Assembly: GCF_026262505.1 (NCBI RefSeq)
Contig: NC_067206.1
Span: 25,249,896-25,313,895, forward strand
Reading direction: 5' to 3'
DNA length: 64,000 nt
DNA from: Trichomonas vaginalis G3
Lineage: Eukaryota > Parabasalia > Trichomonadida > Trichomonadidae
Part shown: positions 1 to 9,697 of the stretch, one piece after another
Layout of the letters: each line of letters begins with the position of its first letter
Numbering within the stretch: position 1 is the first letter of the stretch
Notes under the pieces: generated by a model
The model's input: the letters and a program-made list of their open reading frames with translations, nothing else
Told to the model about the DNA's origin: nothing
The model's database searches: none
Position numbers and translations under genes: made by a program

Positions 1-247
1 GGCCAGAATTGTATGGATCTGGATATTTTTTATTTTGTTTAGTCATAGCAGTAATACCTGTATAAGCAAGCTTCTTTACGTTAAGATCATTAGTGTTTTT
101 CGCAAGATGAATCATAATTTCAATATTGGAAGGATTTTTGTAGATTTGAAGCAATTGCTGATGTGTGGCTTCATCAGGTTTACCTTGAGTGTAAAAATTT
201 CTATAAAGCTGCTGAAGTTGCTCTGCAGCTGCGGCAATTTCAGACAT
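1..247 (-). CDS. Karyopherin (importin/exportin)-beta-like protein, N-terminal part only
   Basis: Host gene cut by the window edge; only the first 82 codons are visible, reading leftwards from an ATG at 245-247. The protein begins MSEIAAAAEQLQQLYRNFY and continues as short amphipathic helices, with a stretch (PSNIEIMIHLAKNTNDLNVK) that fits the first HEAT hairpins of importin-beta N-terminal domains, which bind RanGTP and carry cargo through nuclear pores. No catalytic motif is expected in this family. The ATG is the first in frame and there is no in-frame upstream extension of note. A Maverick begins 49 bp upstream of the start codon, with its target duplication in between, so the promoter lies in or next to the insertion site. 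Another helical-repeat protein is possible because only one domain is seen. Confidence 0.5.
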   Translation of the reverse strand, partial: MSEIAAAAEQLQQLYRNFYTQGKPDEATHQQLLQIYKNPSNIEIMIHLAKNTNDLNVKKLAYTGITAMTKQNKKYPDPYNSG

Positions 248-289
248 TTTAGCTTTGGACCTCGAATTTGAGAGGAAAATAATCAATGT

Positions 290-295
290 ATTTGT
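290..295. repeat. Target-site duplication, left of Maverick 1 (ATTTGT)
   Basis: Six bases ATTTGT stand directly before the left terminal repeat and are repeated directly after the right one. Six-base duplications are the hallmark of Polinton/Maverick integration. Confidence 0.95.
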
Positions 296-1112
296 AGTAG
301 TATATGAGTGCGGGTTGTGTGACTTTTTTTGTTGCATCTATATATAGACGATGCATTAAAATATATTTATTTATAAATCATTAAAAAATTAACATTAATT
401 TTAAAATAATTTATTTTTTTATCTTTTATAAAAGAAGCTATATATAGATGATGTCAGATATTCCGCGATTAATTAAACATTGTTTAAATCCTGAATGGGT
501 TAAACTTCAATTTAAAAATGAAGATTGTGAATTATTAAATGAATATGAAAGCCAAAATAAGCTAATGAGGTATAAATATAATGATAAAGAATATTTAATT
601 TCATGGAATCAATGGAGTCATAATCAAAGACCTCATAAACGAGAAGAAGAAATTGAAAATAATGAAATGGAAATCATTGATGACATTAAAGAGGATGGAA
701 TTCCTAAATTTTGTAGAAAAACCTTTAGAACTAAGTTAGGAGCATATAAACGTAGAGTATTAAATCCTGAATATCTTAAACATCAATTTAAAAAGGAAGA
801 CTGTGAATTATTAAACGTTAATGAATATGAAAATGCTAAATCAAAACTGAGATATAAATATATTGGAAGTGATGAAAGGTGTAAAGATAAAGATAAAGTT
901 TATTCAGTTTCATATAATAACTGGCACACGTTGGGGATAAGAAAACATTTAGGAGATTATGGTAAAAGTTCTGAATTCTTCAAATCTAGTATGTATGAGA
1001 GAGTAAAAGAAATCAGATATAATTATCATTCAAGAATGAAAAATAAACTTTAAAAATTCATGTCTTACATTTTTTGAATAATTTATTTTTTTAATTCGTA
1101 TGAAAATGAGTG
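296..1112 (+). repeat. Left terminal inverted repeat of Maverick 1 (817 bp)
   Basis: Matches 21274-22090 in reverse complement over 817 bp, apparently without difference; the 201-codon genes inside the two repeats are identical. The repeat runs through a promoter-like T-rich block and stops inside the first codons of the flanking gene (ATGAGTG), so the genes at both ends of the element share the same promoter and start. The outer 30 bp and the inner part resemble the terminal repeats of copy 2, but the middle, which holds the gene, is missing there. Confidence 0.95.
448..1053 (+). CDS. Terminal-repeat gene, 201 aa, two internal repeats, function unknown
   Basis: An open gene lying wholly inside the terminal repeat, so the element carries it twice (other copy at 21333-21938, opposite strand). 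The protein is strongly charged and made of two similar units of about 60 residues. Each begins with LNPE(W/Y), continues with QFK.EDCELLN and an RYKY stretch, and ends with a W..W or Y..W-H motif. The paired Cys/His/Trp pattern could be a small DNA-binding fold, but I recognise no family. ATG codons at 448 and 451 both fit. A T-rich block precedes the start by about 25 bases, as for other genes of the element. Copy 2 of the Maverick lacks this gene. A role in recognising the element's ends is only a guess. Confidence 0.75.
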   Translation: MMSDIPRLIKHCLNPEWVKLQFKNEDCELLNEYESQNKLMRYKYNDKEYLISWNQWSHNQRPHKREEEIENNEMEIIDDIKEDGIPKFCRKTFRTKLGAYKRRVLNPEYLKHQFKKEDCELLNVNEYENAKSKLRYKYIGSDERCKDKDKVYSVSYNNWHTLGIRKHLGDYGKSSEFFKSSMYERVKEIRYNYHSRMKNKL

Positions 1113-1585
1113 GATCAAGATTCGTAACCGTCAATCAATTAATGGATGTTCTTTCACCAATTCTTGAAAATGTTAAACAAGTAGATGTTTATTTCGATGA
1201 TTATGTAGAAAGTATATATTATAAAGGTAAGTTTAATATTAAACCTATTGCTTTTGCATTTGATAATAAATTAATTGAAAATGCAAAAATTTGGGAATTA
1301 ATTCCAGATATTGAATTTATAACAAATATTAATGATAAATGGTTTAAACGAATTCCAACCACAAAAGTTCTTTGTAAATTAATGATCAAAACTGAGGAAA
1401 AAGAATTTAACGGGTTTAAATATCATCCAAATAAAGTTTCAGAACTAGAAAATGAAAAACTTCAGAAAAAATTAAACGATAGACTTTCAAATGATCGTAT
1501 TGAAAAAATAAATAAACTAGCAGAAGTTGCATTTAATAATGAAATATTTGATGAATATAACCTTGAACTCAGTGATGGACTTTAA
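1106..1585 (+). CDS. Maverick conserved protein, 159 aa, unknown
   Basis: Open gene present in both Mavericks (copy 2: 49761-50240). An upstream in-frame ATG exists at 1100, but the copy 2 gene can only begin at the ATGAGT corresponding to 1106, so the second ATG is preferred. The protein starts MSGSRFVTVNQLMDVLSPIL, has an acidic/aromatic middle and ends in a charged helix (about residues 110-145) likely to form a coiled coil. No family is recognised. It is the capsid-end gene next to the terminal repeat and its start codon lies at the repeat boundary. Its stop is embedded in a GC-rich hairpin cluster that separates it from the convergent 1596-2003 gene. Confidence 0.75.
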   Translation: MSGSRFVTVNQLMDVLSPILENVKQVDVYFDDYVESIYYKGKFNIKPIAFAFDNKLIENAKIWELIPDIEFITNINDKWFKRIPTTKVLCKLMIKTEEKEFNGFKYHPNKVSELENEKLQKKLNDRLSNDRIEKINKLAEVAFNNEIFDEYNLELSDGL

Positions 1586-1619
1586 GTCCTGGGCTTTAAG
1601 GACCCAGGCTCAACGAGTC
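1577..1619. repeat. Cluster of GC-rich micro-hairpins at a convergent gene junction
   Basis: Three small inverted repeats overlap the 3' ends of two convergent genes: GGACTTTAAGTCC (1577-1589), CCTGGG...CCCAGG (1588-1608) and GGCTCaacGAGTC (1607-1619). Copy 2 has a shorter version of the cluster at 49741-49764, lacking the first hairpin. Members of the micro-hairpin family discussed in the findings; position suggests they could also act as 3'-end signals. Confidence 0.75.
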
Positions 1620-2003
1620 ATGATTTATGAAATCAATTATTTGATTCATTCTTTCTTCAATAATTTCTATTCTTTTTGTTAAATCATCTATTTTCATTAA
1701 TGAGGTGATTCTTGATTGAGGAATAGATTTTAAACTAACAACACCTTTTATTTTTGAAATTTTGAATCCATGACCCTCTGGGTCTTGGACTCTGTCCTCA
1801 ACTTTAAACATTTTATTCAATTTACATGTTGTCAATTCTTCAAATAATTTTTTATTATTAGCATAATAGTCATTAAATTCTTCAACAGATGAAAAAATTT
1901 TTGTTTCAGTAATTGGTTTAACAACGTTTATTTTTTGTTGAACATTTTCACTTTCATTTATTTCTTCCTCCTTTGTTTCATTTATTTTTAAAATCGGTTT
2001 CAT
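1596..2003 (-). CDS. Maverick conserved protein, 135 aa, coiled-coil C-terminus
   Basis: Open gene on the minus strand, convergent with the 1106-1585 gene; a related sequence stands at 49387-49764 in copy 2. The N-terminal 35 residues are charged and low-complexity (KINETKEEEINESENVQQK), the middle contains a SVEEFNDYYANNKKLFEEL segment, and the last 30 residues form a probable coiled coil (DDLTKRIEIIEERMNQIIDF). No family recognised. Nine codons in the middle come from a double-hairpin micro-insertion (1772-1797) that copy 2 lacks; the reading frame stays open across it. Its place between the terminal gene and the small virion-type proteins suggests a structural or packaging role, which is inference. 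Confidence 0.7.
   Translation of the reverse strand: MKPILKINETKEEEINESENVQQKINVVKPITETKIFSSVEEFNDYYANNKKLFEELTTCKLNKMFKVEDRVQDPEGHGFKISKIKGVVSLKSIPQSRITSLMKIDDLTKRIEIIEERMNQIIDFINHDSLSLGP
1772..1797. repeat. Double-hairpin micro-insertion
   Basis: GACCCtctGGGTC followed after two bases by GGACtctGTCC. The corresponding place in copy 2 (around 49590) lacks 27 bp and reads straight through, so this is a clean insertion of 27 bp, equal to nine codons, in an open gene. Confidence 0.85.
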
Positions 2004-2069
2004 TTATCATTAAATAAAAATTAGAATATAAGTGATGAAATATATTTTTTAATTAATATTAAATCAGAA

Positions 2070-2306
2070 ATGGCGGCAGGATTCTTTAAAAAATTATGGG
2101 AAGGAATTAAGAAAGCTGCAGGTTGGGTTTATAAAAAGGTTATTAAACCTGTTGCAAACTTTTTGGCACCAGTAGCGAAAACGGCAGGAACTATCATAGG
2201 TGGAGTATTAGGTACAAAAGCAGGTAATCCGGCAATGGGAGCACAAGCAGGTAACGCAATTGGTGGAATTGCTGAAGGAATACTTAATAAAATAGGGGGT
2301 AAATAG
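2070..2306 (+). CDS. Small amphipathic/glycine-rich virion-type protein, 78 aa
   Basis: Open in both Mavericks (copy 2: 49083-49319). It begins MAAGFFKKLWEGIKKAAGWV, a strongly amphipathic cationic helix, and continues into a glycine-zipper stretch (GTIIGGVLGTKAG, then GNAIGGIAEGIL) typical of membrane-inserting or membrane-disrupting peptides. Adenovirus pVI and related minor capsid proteins of Polinton-like viruses carry comparable membrane-active helices, so a minor capsid or membrane-lytic role at entry is plausible but inferred from composition only. It shares its first ten residues with its convergent neighbour (2327-2542). A T-rich block lies 15-25 bases upstream. It directly precedes the major capsid gene. 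Confidence 0.75.
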   Translation: MAAGFFKKLWEGIKKAAGWVYKKVIKPVANFLAPVAKTAGTIIGGVLGTKAGNPAMGAQAGNAIGGIAEGILNKIGGK

Positions 2307-2326
2307 TGGAAAAATAAATATTATTT

Positions 2327-2542
2327 TTATCTTAGTATTGGTTGTAGTCTTTGATAAACTTTTTCTCCTTTATTTAAAATTTCTCTTATTGGGGCAGCTT
2401 TTGGCGTTATTGATTCAGCAACGTCACTAATTGCTTCTTTATTCTTAAATATCCAATTTGCTCCTTTCTTCATTGTTTCCCAAACTTTATGCGCTCCTCT
2501 TTTTACTTTATCCCACAGTTTCTTAAAGAATCCTGCAGCCAT
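2327..2542 (-). CDS. Small amphipathic virion-type protein, 71 aa, sister of the 2070 gene
   Basis: Open minus-strand gene facing the 2070-2306 gene. The N-terminus MAAGFFKKLWDKVKRGAHKV is nearly the same as in the sister, suggesting a shared signal such as a maturation-cleavage or membrane-binding motif; the rest (KKGANWIFKNKEAISDV and on) is different and lacks the glycine zipper. A related sequence occurs at 48845-49058 in copy 2. The start is divergent from the major capsid gene 2612-4252 with about 70 bp of AT-rich sequence shared between them, likely a bidirectional promoter region. Function unknown; minor capsid or core role inferred. Confidence 0.7.
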   Translation of the reverse strand: MAAGFFKKLWDKVKRGAHKVWETMKKGANWIFKNKEAISDVAESITPKAAPIREILNKGEKVYQRLQPILR

Positions 2543-2611
2543 AGTTGATTATTTCATTAAAATTAAAAATTCATTTTCATCTTTTAATTTTGATTTTTTA
2601 TTTATTAATAA

Positions 2612-4252
2612 ATGACGACTAACTATTTAGTGCCAAACACTAAACCGATTAATGGAAATGTGTTTCATTCATTCGAAAAGATAAATGAAATATTTGCAAA
2701 GAATGATGGTAGAAGATATTATAGAGAACTTGAAAGTTCATGCTATGACTCTGATGCTCCATATTTTGATGATAAACAAACTCATTTAAGAATTACAAAT
2801 CCGGCTCATGATGTGAACCAATTAGGTGACACATATATTAAACGCAAAGTTAAAGCAACTCTAGTTTCAAATAAAGCTTTCACATGTGATGCCGCTTTTA
2901 AATGTATGCGTTTATTCGTTGGTTATAAATCATCAAATCAAAGCTTTAAACAATTAGAAGTAGAAACCGAAAGAGGTGATGCCGGTTATCTTCAGATGGA
3001 TTGCGCCCGTGAATCTTTCGCATTTGCAACATATAAACCAAAATCAGAAAGGAAAGTTAAAAAGTTTGTTCATTCGTTATATAATAATGTTCAAAAATAT
3101 GATAACTCAGTATGTGGTAAATATATTGACCCTTCAGAAGTTTTCAAGAAAGCAAATGAAGAAGTTGATGTCACGTTTGATATGATTATTCCGGTAAATG
3201 ATTTGTTAGCATTTCAGGCGTTCGATGATTATCCTAAATCATTTGGTGATATCATTCTTAAATATTATGTTTTCAGGGATACTTTAGTATTTTGTCAGGT
3301 TGACCCGTTAAGAGTTGCTGATTTACAAAATTACGTTTATGAAAAGATAACTGATGAAAATTATGAAAAGATTATGAATCATGTTTATAAATATGATCGC
3401 AAATTCCAACAAATCGGACTTCCTGCCAAATTAATTACAAGCTTAGCCGATGCATCTGCTAACGCAACAGTTGATGACGTTATTATTTCATGCACAAAGA
3501 TGGAAGTTTTAGAGGATAAATGCATTACACCAGGATACGGTTTAATTGAAGAATCAGTTAAAGCAATACCACGTTTATTCAGTAAGGAAGATCCATTCAT
3601 GATTCCAGCTCAACATATTGACGTTCGTTCACTAAATGGAGGTTGCATCACTCCTGAAGGTATCAGCTCAGATTTCTCATACGCTCTTCATAATGTTACA
3701 GATGTTGTGTTAACATTTCCGAAGAATGCAATGCAAAGAACAGTTTTAGAAAATCCAATGCTTCGAGGTCTTCAGGTCACTATAGATTCCAGAAACTTCC
3801 CCGATCAAGCGATGACCACAGTGGGTGACATATTCTTTACACGTATGCTTCAAGCTTCTGATTTAGATGGAGTGAATGAATGCACTGAAGAATACGAGGA
3901 CTCATTAACTAGACCACTGAATGATGATGATGGCGTGCCATTAGCTAGAACATGGAAAGACCAAACTTCATTCTTATGCACTATTCCAGTTCAACGTGAT
4001 GGAGCAGGTATATTCTTTGATGGATTAGAAACTTTCAATTCACAAGTTACAGTACAAGTGAAAGCTTATCCAATCATTCAGGGTGTAAATGACACTTACT
4101 GTTCAAAGGTGACAAATCCTCCTCAGGTTTGGTTTACTAGGACTACATATTGGACATGGACACCGGATGAAGGTTTGAAATATCATCCAACAGGTACACC
4201 ACCGCAGTATAGAAGTTCATATGATGAAATATTGATGAATAGAAATGTATAA
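2612..4252 (+). CDS. Major capsid protein, double-jelly-roll type (probable), 546 aa
   Basis: The longest uninterrupted capsid-end gene, with a related sequence at 47141-48775 in copy 2. Length (546 aa), position next to the packaging ATPase, and a beta-rich pattern fit Polinton double-jelly-roll capsid proteins, which form pseudo-hexameric capsomers. Segments such as DVTFDMIIPVNDLLAFQAF followed by YPKSFGDIILKYYVF, and later LRGLQVTIDSRNFPDQAM, look like strand-loop-strand capsid motifs. No catalytic residues are expected. Start: ATGACG is preceded by a T-rich block and TAATAAATG, the usual start context in this element. The assignment rests on context and fold-like pattern, not on a sequence search; another major structural protein is the alternative. 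Confidence 0.7.
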   Translation: MTTNYLVPNTKPINGNVFHSFEKINEIFAKNDGRRYYRELESSCYDSDAPYFDDKQTHLRITNPAHDVNQLGDTYIKRKVKATLVSNKAFTCDAAFKCMRLFVGYKSSNQSFKQLEVETERGDAGYLQMDCARESFAFATYKPKSERKVKKFVHSLYNNVQKYDNSVCGKYIDPSEVFKKANEEVDVTFDMIIPVNDLLAFQAFDDYPKSFGDIILKYYVFRDTLVFCQVDPLRVADLQNYVYEKITDENYEKIMNHVYKYDRKFQQIGLPAKLITSLADASANATVDDVIISCTKMEVLEDKCITPGYGLIEESVKAIPRLFSKEDPFMIPAQHIDVRSLNGGCITPEGISSDFSYALHNVTDVVLTFPKNAMQRTVLENPMLRGLQVTIDSRNFPDQAMTTVGDIFFTRMLQASDLDGVNECTEEYEDSLTRPLNDDDGVPLARTWKDQTSFLCTIPVQRDGAGIFFDGLETFNSQVTVQVKAYPIIQGVNDTYCSKVTNPPQVWFTRTTYWTWTPDEGLKYHPTGTPPQYRSSYDEILMNRNV

Positions 4253-4276
4253 AATTATAAATTTATTTTTGATTAA

Positions 4277-5099
4277 ATGGATTTAAATTCATCCACCCTT
4301 ATGAAGAATTAGCAGGAGTATATAATACATACGTAGATGATATGATTAATGAAGCATTGAGTGATAATAGAAATGCTCTATCTAAGGAAAAATTAATGAA
4401 AATTCCATATTCTGAATGTTACTTAAATTCAATCACTGCAGCAATTGGTAAAACAATAAAGGTAAACATTAACGATATTAAAACAAATTATCATTATTGC
4501 TAACACTTCACCCTATTCACATGTGTTAATTTATATCAACCGTTCAGGTTCACCTTCAGATGATACATTTGAATCTTTAAAGCATTTAATCAAAATTCCA
4601 ATTATTTATTTATCACAAGAAGAAGCAGAAGATTATTTAAAAAACTTTTAATGTATAAAGAATTATATAATACAATCAAGAAGCAAGGATTAGAGGATAA
4701 AATTATTGATAAACAACGGATGAATTATTTGAAACACTTTCTATTTCAAATTTTGATAGAGAATTTTTGCATTCACTCATTTTTCTAGATGATGCAGTGA
4801 AATCAAAACTAATAACAAATGAGAAATCATATTTTAATCAGTTATTAACTCAATGTCGACACATTCAGTGTTCATTCTTCATGGCTGTTCAATACTTCAA
4901 AGCATTAAGCACAAACATTAAATCAAATCTATCAACCCTTTTCATTTTCAGTGGTTTTAGTCGTCAACAGTTGAACGTTATGCTTTATCAAGTGAATTTA
5001 CCAATGAGCATTAATGAACTTTACACACAATATCAGCAATTAGGAGAACATGGAAAAATAATAGTTGATTTAAATAAAGGTTCCATTAAATTCGAATAA
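4277..5099 (+). pseudogene. A32-type (FtsK/HerA) genome-packaging ATPase, broken copy
   Basis: Follows the capsid gene by 24 bp with ATTAAATGG at the start. The recognisable parts are a beta strand running into a nucleotide-binding loop, an FLDDA stretch (Walker B) and a C-terminal block with AVQYFKALSTNIKSNLS and FSGFSRQQLN, typical of the A32/FV-1 packaging ATPases that pump viral DNA into capsids. The counterpart in copy 2 is 46302-47116 and shows the P-loop as GKQNKGKT. This copy is broken, with about four breaks. Placement between capsid and unrecognised virion genes matches other Polintons. Confidence 0.75.
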
Positions 5100-5139
5100 C
5101 TTTTTATAATTAATTTTTATTTTTTATTTATAATTAAAC

Positions 5140-6028
5140 ATGACAGAAATAGCAAATCTTCTACAGGTTCATTAAAAAGGAACAAACAAAAAGGGTGTAA
5201 TAATAGAACTATGAAAGTTCCAGACGGAATGAAAGAATTAGTCCACATTGTTGCCGGTCTTCAAAAGGATGTTAAACAAATGAGAAACGTTTTAACATTA
5301 CCAGAAGCTCAAGCATATGCAAACGTCACGGACAAATTGGGAAGCACATGAAGCAGACATTACAGACCAAATGGAAAACCTGATGGTATAAATGAAGTTT
5401 TCGTTACTGATGGTCAAGGTAATATTAAAGTCATAAATGGGTATAAATTAACAATGACAGATTATCCTAAACGTAAAGCATATAATGAACATTATCCTAT
5501 GCAATTTGATGAAAATGGAAAAGCTGTTAAACAATACATTGGAGAAGGTGAAAATGGTCCAATTAATTCATACCGTCATAATCCATATTCTTACTTCAAT
5601 GAAGAATTAAATGCTATTGAAGAGGGACCGGATGGATTACCACGATATTCTAACCAGTTTGATGGTCAATATGCAAATTTAATGAAATTCCAGCTAAGAA
5701 ATTCTTTAAAGTTGCTTTATTCGATCCAGTTTTCGCAAATGTTAAAGATGAACTTAAACAGCAATTCCAACCAATTATAGTAGCAAGAATTGCATCAGGT
5801 GCTTTATCTCAAGCATTCAAAGATTTAATTAAGAAACCATTATATCAGCAACGAGGTTTAACTTATGATTTAGTTAAGGAATCAGATAAAAGAAAATTTG
5901 AGAAATCAAATGATTATAAGAATGCAATTAATGAATATATTCGGTCTATTAATTTCGATGAAAATGCTAAAAATCAACTTCATGAACAAATACAGGAAAT
6001 AATAGATTCAAAAGTTCCAGCAAAATAA
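5140..6028 (+). pseudogene. Maverick virion-type protein (about 300 aa in copy 2), broken copy
   Basis: Corresponds to the open 300-codon gene at 45359-46261. Starts ATGACAGAAATAGC after a long T-rich block. The family is not recognised; see the copy 2 entry for what the protein looks like. This copy is broken with several breaks, and its last third is more diverged from copy 2 than the rest, with different residues over the same layout. Confidence 0.6.
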
Positions 6029-6060
6029 AAGTTTAAATATATTTTTTTATTCGAATATAA

Positions 6061-6754
6061 ATGAGAAGACGTTTCACTAGTCAAAGAACACTAACGCAAA
6101 AGCAGAGATTACGGTTGGTTATAACGTAAATGATGATAAATCACGAATTATTCAAAATGTTAAAGTTAATGTTAGTCCTGAATTAACAAGGTCAGCAACT
6201 CAACCAAATTTATTAACTCGTGACTTACCGAAGAATGAGGAAGAGCAAATAAAAGATGGAGACCCAATCATTTTATCTGAACCCGGTAAAGAACCTGTTG
6301 AAATTCCCACTTATCCAACATACCCCCCACCTCTTTCATCAAACATCGAGAACCCAGGAATCTACGATTCCAGTCGCAATGCGCCATATAAAATAGACAT
6401 TAATTCTGAATTAATGAAAATTTACCGTGATATCATAACTGATAATTATGATTCAATAATAAATTTAATTGATCAATCTGGTTTAATTATTTTACCTTAT
6501 GAATCATTAATTCACATTATCGCCATTCTTTGTGATGTTCAAGATTCAGACGTGAAGATTCAATTTTTCATAGATGATGAGGTTTCATGCTGCGGAACAG
6601 TTGCAAAAATAAATCCTATAAAGGATATTACACAATTAAGATATCAAAGAACGGAACAACAACTGAACTTCATTTAACATATAATGATATTTATAATAAA
6701 ATAGTTGATGAATATAAAATATCACTTGAAAAATTCTTTGTTAAGGCTATTTAA
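6061..6754 (+). pseudogene. Maverick protein (about 227 aa in copy 2), broken copy
   Basis: Counterpart of the open 227-codon gene 44591-45274. It begins MRRRFTSQ after a T-rich block and ATAAATG. The N-terminal half is polar with a proline-rich stretch (EIPTYPTYPPPL), the C-terminal half alternates short hydrophobic strands. Family not recognised. Broken, about two breaks. It ends four bases into the convergent gene 6751-7226, the same tight arrangement as in copy 2. Confidence 0.6.
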
Positions 6755-7226
6755 TATTCAAGCATTAACATTATCGAATAATAATCCTTTGAATCATAAT
6801 CAATAATAATTGACCTTTCACCAGTTTCTATCGTTTGTTTTATTTCTTTTTGTTCCCACTATCTGGATCGGTCATTGTAATTGTTTTTGTTATAGTATCA
6901 GCTTTATCTTTAACTTCAATCTTTTTTCCATCAGGATATTTAAACCAAAATTCCAAAAATTGATATTGTCAATCTGTTCATATTTTAATCTATCAATTAC
7001 ATTTTTAATACCATCTGAAAATCTTATGAAATGGTCATTATATGGTTTGATTGAACTAAATTTGAATGAAGTGAAATATAACCTGATGATGAATATGACA
7101 TTGACTCATATTTTCTGAAAAACTAAAATTTATAACATGAATGAATTTCTTATTCGTTGAATTTATGAATTCTTGAGGTAATCTTATTCTAGTTTTATTT
7201 ATCACTGGAAAATAACGCTTTACCAT
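6751..7226 (-). pseudogene. Maverick protein (159 aa in copy 2), broken copy
   Basis: Minus-strand counterpart of the open gene 44115-44594. The start ATG is at 7224-7226, divergent from the 7248 gene with only 21 bp between the two start codons, so both must share a promoter region. Broken, about four breaks. Family unknown; see the copy 2 entry. Confidence 0.55.
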
Positions 7227-7247
7227 ATTTTTAATCGTAATAAAAAA

Positions 7248-7978
7248 ATGTCAATTATCAATATTATTTCGAATAATAATTGTGAATTAAATTTAACAGT
7301 TAGTGGAATTTATAATGTTACTCTCGTTTCTGTGAGTGGTAAATTTAATCCCATTCTTTTAGACCCTTCGGATTATATATCATTTATTAAAGATGACCAT
7401 GAGCCGCATAGCGGCGGGGTCGACCTAAAAAGTATGATATGTATATAAATAATGTGATAACGAAATGGGATATTAACACAATTTTAAGTTATTTAAATGA
7501 ATCATTTATCGTATGGTATGAAGAAAATTTTAAATCAAAACCTGATAAACTTTTTTGAACTTGATGAAATAAATAATCTTATTAAATTTCCGCTGAAAAT
7601 TAAATTTTGTACTCCTCGTCTTCGTTCATTGTTGGGGATATTAAATTTTGAAAAGATGTTGGGGATGTTTTGTATTCTGACACTGGTTCTAATTTCATTT
7701 TAATCAATGTGATAAAGTTAATACCCCAATGAGATTTTCACATCAAACATTAGACCCTAACTCTTACCCATCAATACAAAATTTTATCCATCAACTTAAA
7801 CATATTTTCTTTATCATATCCATTTCAATTATCCGGGAATTCATTTATTCTTCATTCAAAAGATTTATCAAATATTAAATTTAGAATAACTGACCTATTT
7901 GATTGTGATTTAGAATTTATGAATGAAATATTATGGCAATTTCAAATAGAAAAAATAGCTGATGAGATAACGGATTAA
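7248..7978 (+). pseudogene. Maverick beta-rich protein, possible minor capsid protein, broken copy
   Basis: Starts MSIINIISNNNCELNLTVSG and is beta-rich throughout; the later part shows an IKCDKVNT-like strand, a string of alternating hydrophobic residues and a final strand before the stop. That pattern recalls the small jelly-roll vertex/minor proteins of Polintons and their kin, but I cannot confirm it from sequence alone. Counterpart at 43386-44095. It carries a double-hairpin micro-insertion at 7403-7426. Broken, about three breaks. Confidence 0.5.
7403..7426. repeat. Double-hairpin micro-insertion
   Basis: GCCGCataGCGGC followed by the palindrome GGTCGACC. Copy 2 (around 43935-43945) has a plain AT-rich stretch at the same place, so about 24 bp was added here or lost there. 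Confidence 0.85.
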
Positions 7979-8003
7979 ATATTTATTTTTAAATCGTAAT
8001 AAA

Positions 8004-9689
8004 ATGATTAAACAACAAAACAGACCATTACATACGCCACATATGCATATAATTCAAAGACGGCAGAACAAACGCAAAGGTTGAAATATGGAGATTTGGA
8101 GATAGTATTGAAAAATGACCATTTGAATTCGTTTGCAAAGGTGGTGCAGTGATATCAAATATAAAAGAAATTTTATTTATGAATTCAAAAATTAAAGGTA
8201 TAACGGATGATATAACATCAATTCCACCAGAAGAACAGAGATATTACGCATTAAATGCATTTCCTAAAGTTTTGAAGATTGGAAGATTTAATTTAAATGA
8301 GGAATTCATAATTCAAAAGGTTTCCTAAATGACATAATGAAGAAGGCAGATAAGGATATGTGGATAGTGAGTTAATGAAGAAAGCAGATAAGGAATATGT
8401 GGATAGTGAGTTAATGAAGAAAGCAGATAAGGAATATGTTAATGAAAAAGATAATGAAATTAAGAAAGGGTTGAATGGTACCATGAACGGACATCGAAGA
8501 TTTTAAAAACTAAAGCTGATACAGGATGGGTTTCAGAATGTTTAGACCTTAAAGCAGATAAAACTTATGTTAACGATGAGTTAGCAAAGAAAGCAGATAT
8601 ATCATTTGTTAACGATGAGTTAGCAAAGAAAGAGTATATCATTTGTTAACGATGAGTTAGCAAAGAAAGCAGATATATCATTTGTTAACGAAATATACCA
8701 AAGTTTAGTTGAACAAAAATATTGAAACTATTGTTGGCGACTTTTCTGTCAATGAAGAAAACAAATATTTTAGATGGGAGTTTGTACAGTCCTTAAGAAA
8801 TGGTATACGGTATTAAACTCATTCCGAAAAATAACAATGAAATGTATGTAGGCTATATAAAGAATAATGGCACAAGTTAAAGTTCCATTAGACAACAATG
8901 CTACTTAAACTTATATGGAGACGAACAAAGAAATATTTAAGAGTTTATGAAATGACGGATATGACATTGTCTAACGTAGCTCCAGCACCGTATTATTATG
9001 ACTATGGTGTTGACGCACGTGTAGACCCAAAAAGCAAACATTATATTTAGAATATTATGATATAAAAGATATAATGCAATAGAAAAAACGAGAATAGTAT
9101 ATTATTATACAGATGAAAAAATAAATTTATAGTCAAGATTTACATACCCTGAAACATAAGATTATATTATAAAAATATTCTGACACAAACAGAAGAAACC
9201 CGAAATAGTTACACTATATTTTAAGTTCAAAAGAGACAATCCTATAATATCTCATATGTTTGATTTAATGAACCCAGTAGGTTCTATTTATACATCTATG
9301 GATGTGAGAGGTCCTCAAGCAATGTTTGGTGTTGGTGCATGGAACAAATAGTCGACAGGTTTTTGTATTGTGCAAACTCTTCAAAGGAAACAGGGGGAAG
9401 TAAAACGATTACAGGTGAAAATTTACCTGCACACAGTCACTACATAGATTTAAGCACATCTCAAGCAGGTTGGCATAAGCATAGATATTGGGATTGGTCA
9501 GGAATGACAAAAGGTAAAGGATATGATGTTAAAGACAACGTTAAGTTTGCTATAGATTGTTACTGGAGTAACACTGAGGGAGGAGGAAACCATACACATC
9601 GCGTTTCAGGATATACACAAACAACGGGACAAAGTAAAGATTACATGCCGCCATTTATGACTGTATTCGCATGGTATAGAGTTCAATGA
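8004..9689 (+). pseudogene. Phage-like tail-fibre protein with collar-type tip, broken copy
   Basis: Counterpart of the open 580-codon gene 41619-43361. Parts visible here: an N-terminal globular region, two blocks of 13-residue repeats (39-bp DNA repeats), and a C-terminal domain beginning NPVGSIYTSMD and ending in PPFMTVFAWYR, with HSH/HTH pairs. That C-terminal pattern is known from bacteriophage tail fibres and collar proteins, where it forms the receptor-binding tip with metal-binding histidines. The tip here differs markedly from copy 2 between the shared ends, as expected for a receptor-binding region under selection. Broken, roughly ten breaks, the most decayed gene of the element. 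Confidence 0.7.
8345..8695 (+). repeat. 39-bp tandem repeats inside the fibre gene
   Basis: Two blocks of 39-bp units (around 8345-8445 and 8555-8695), each coding a 13-residue fibre repeat of the KADK.YV..EL form. Copy 2 has a different number and a more uniform set (42639-42815). Confidence 0.75.
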
Positions 9690-9697
9690 ATGTGCTT

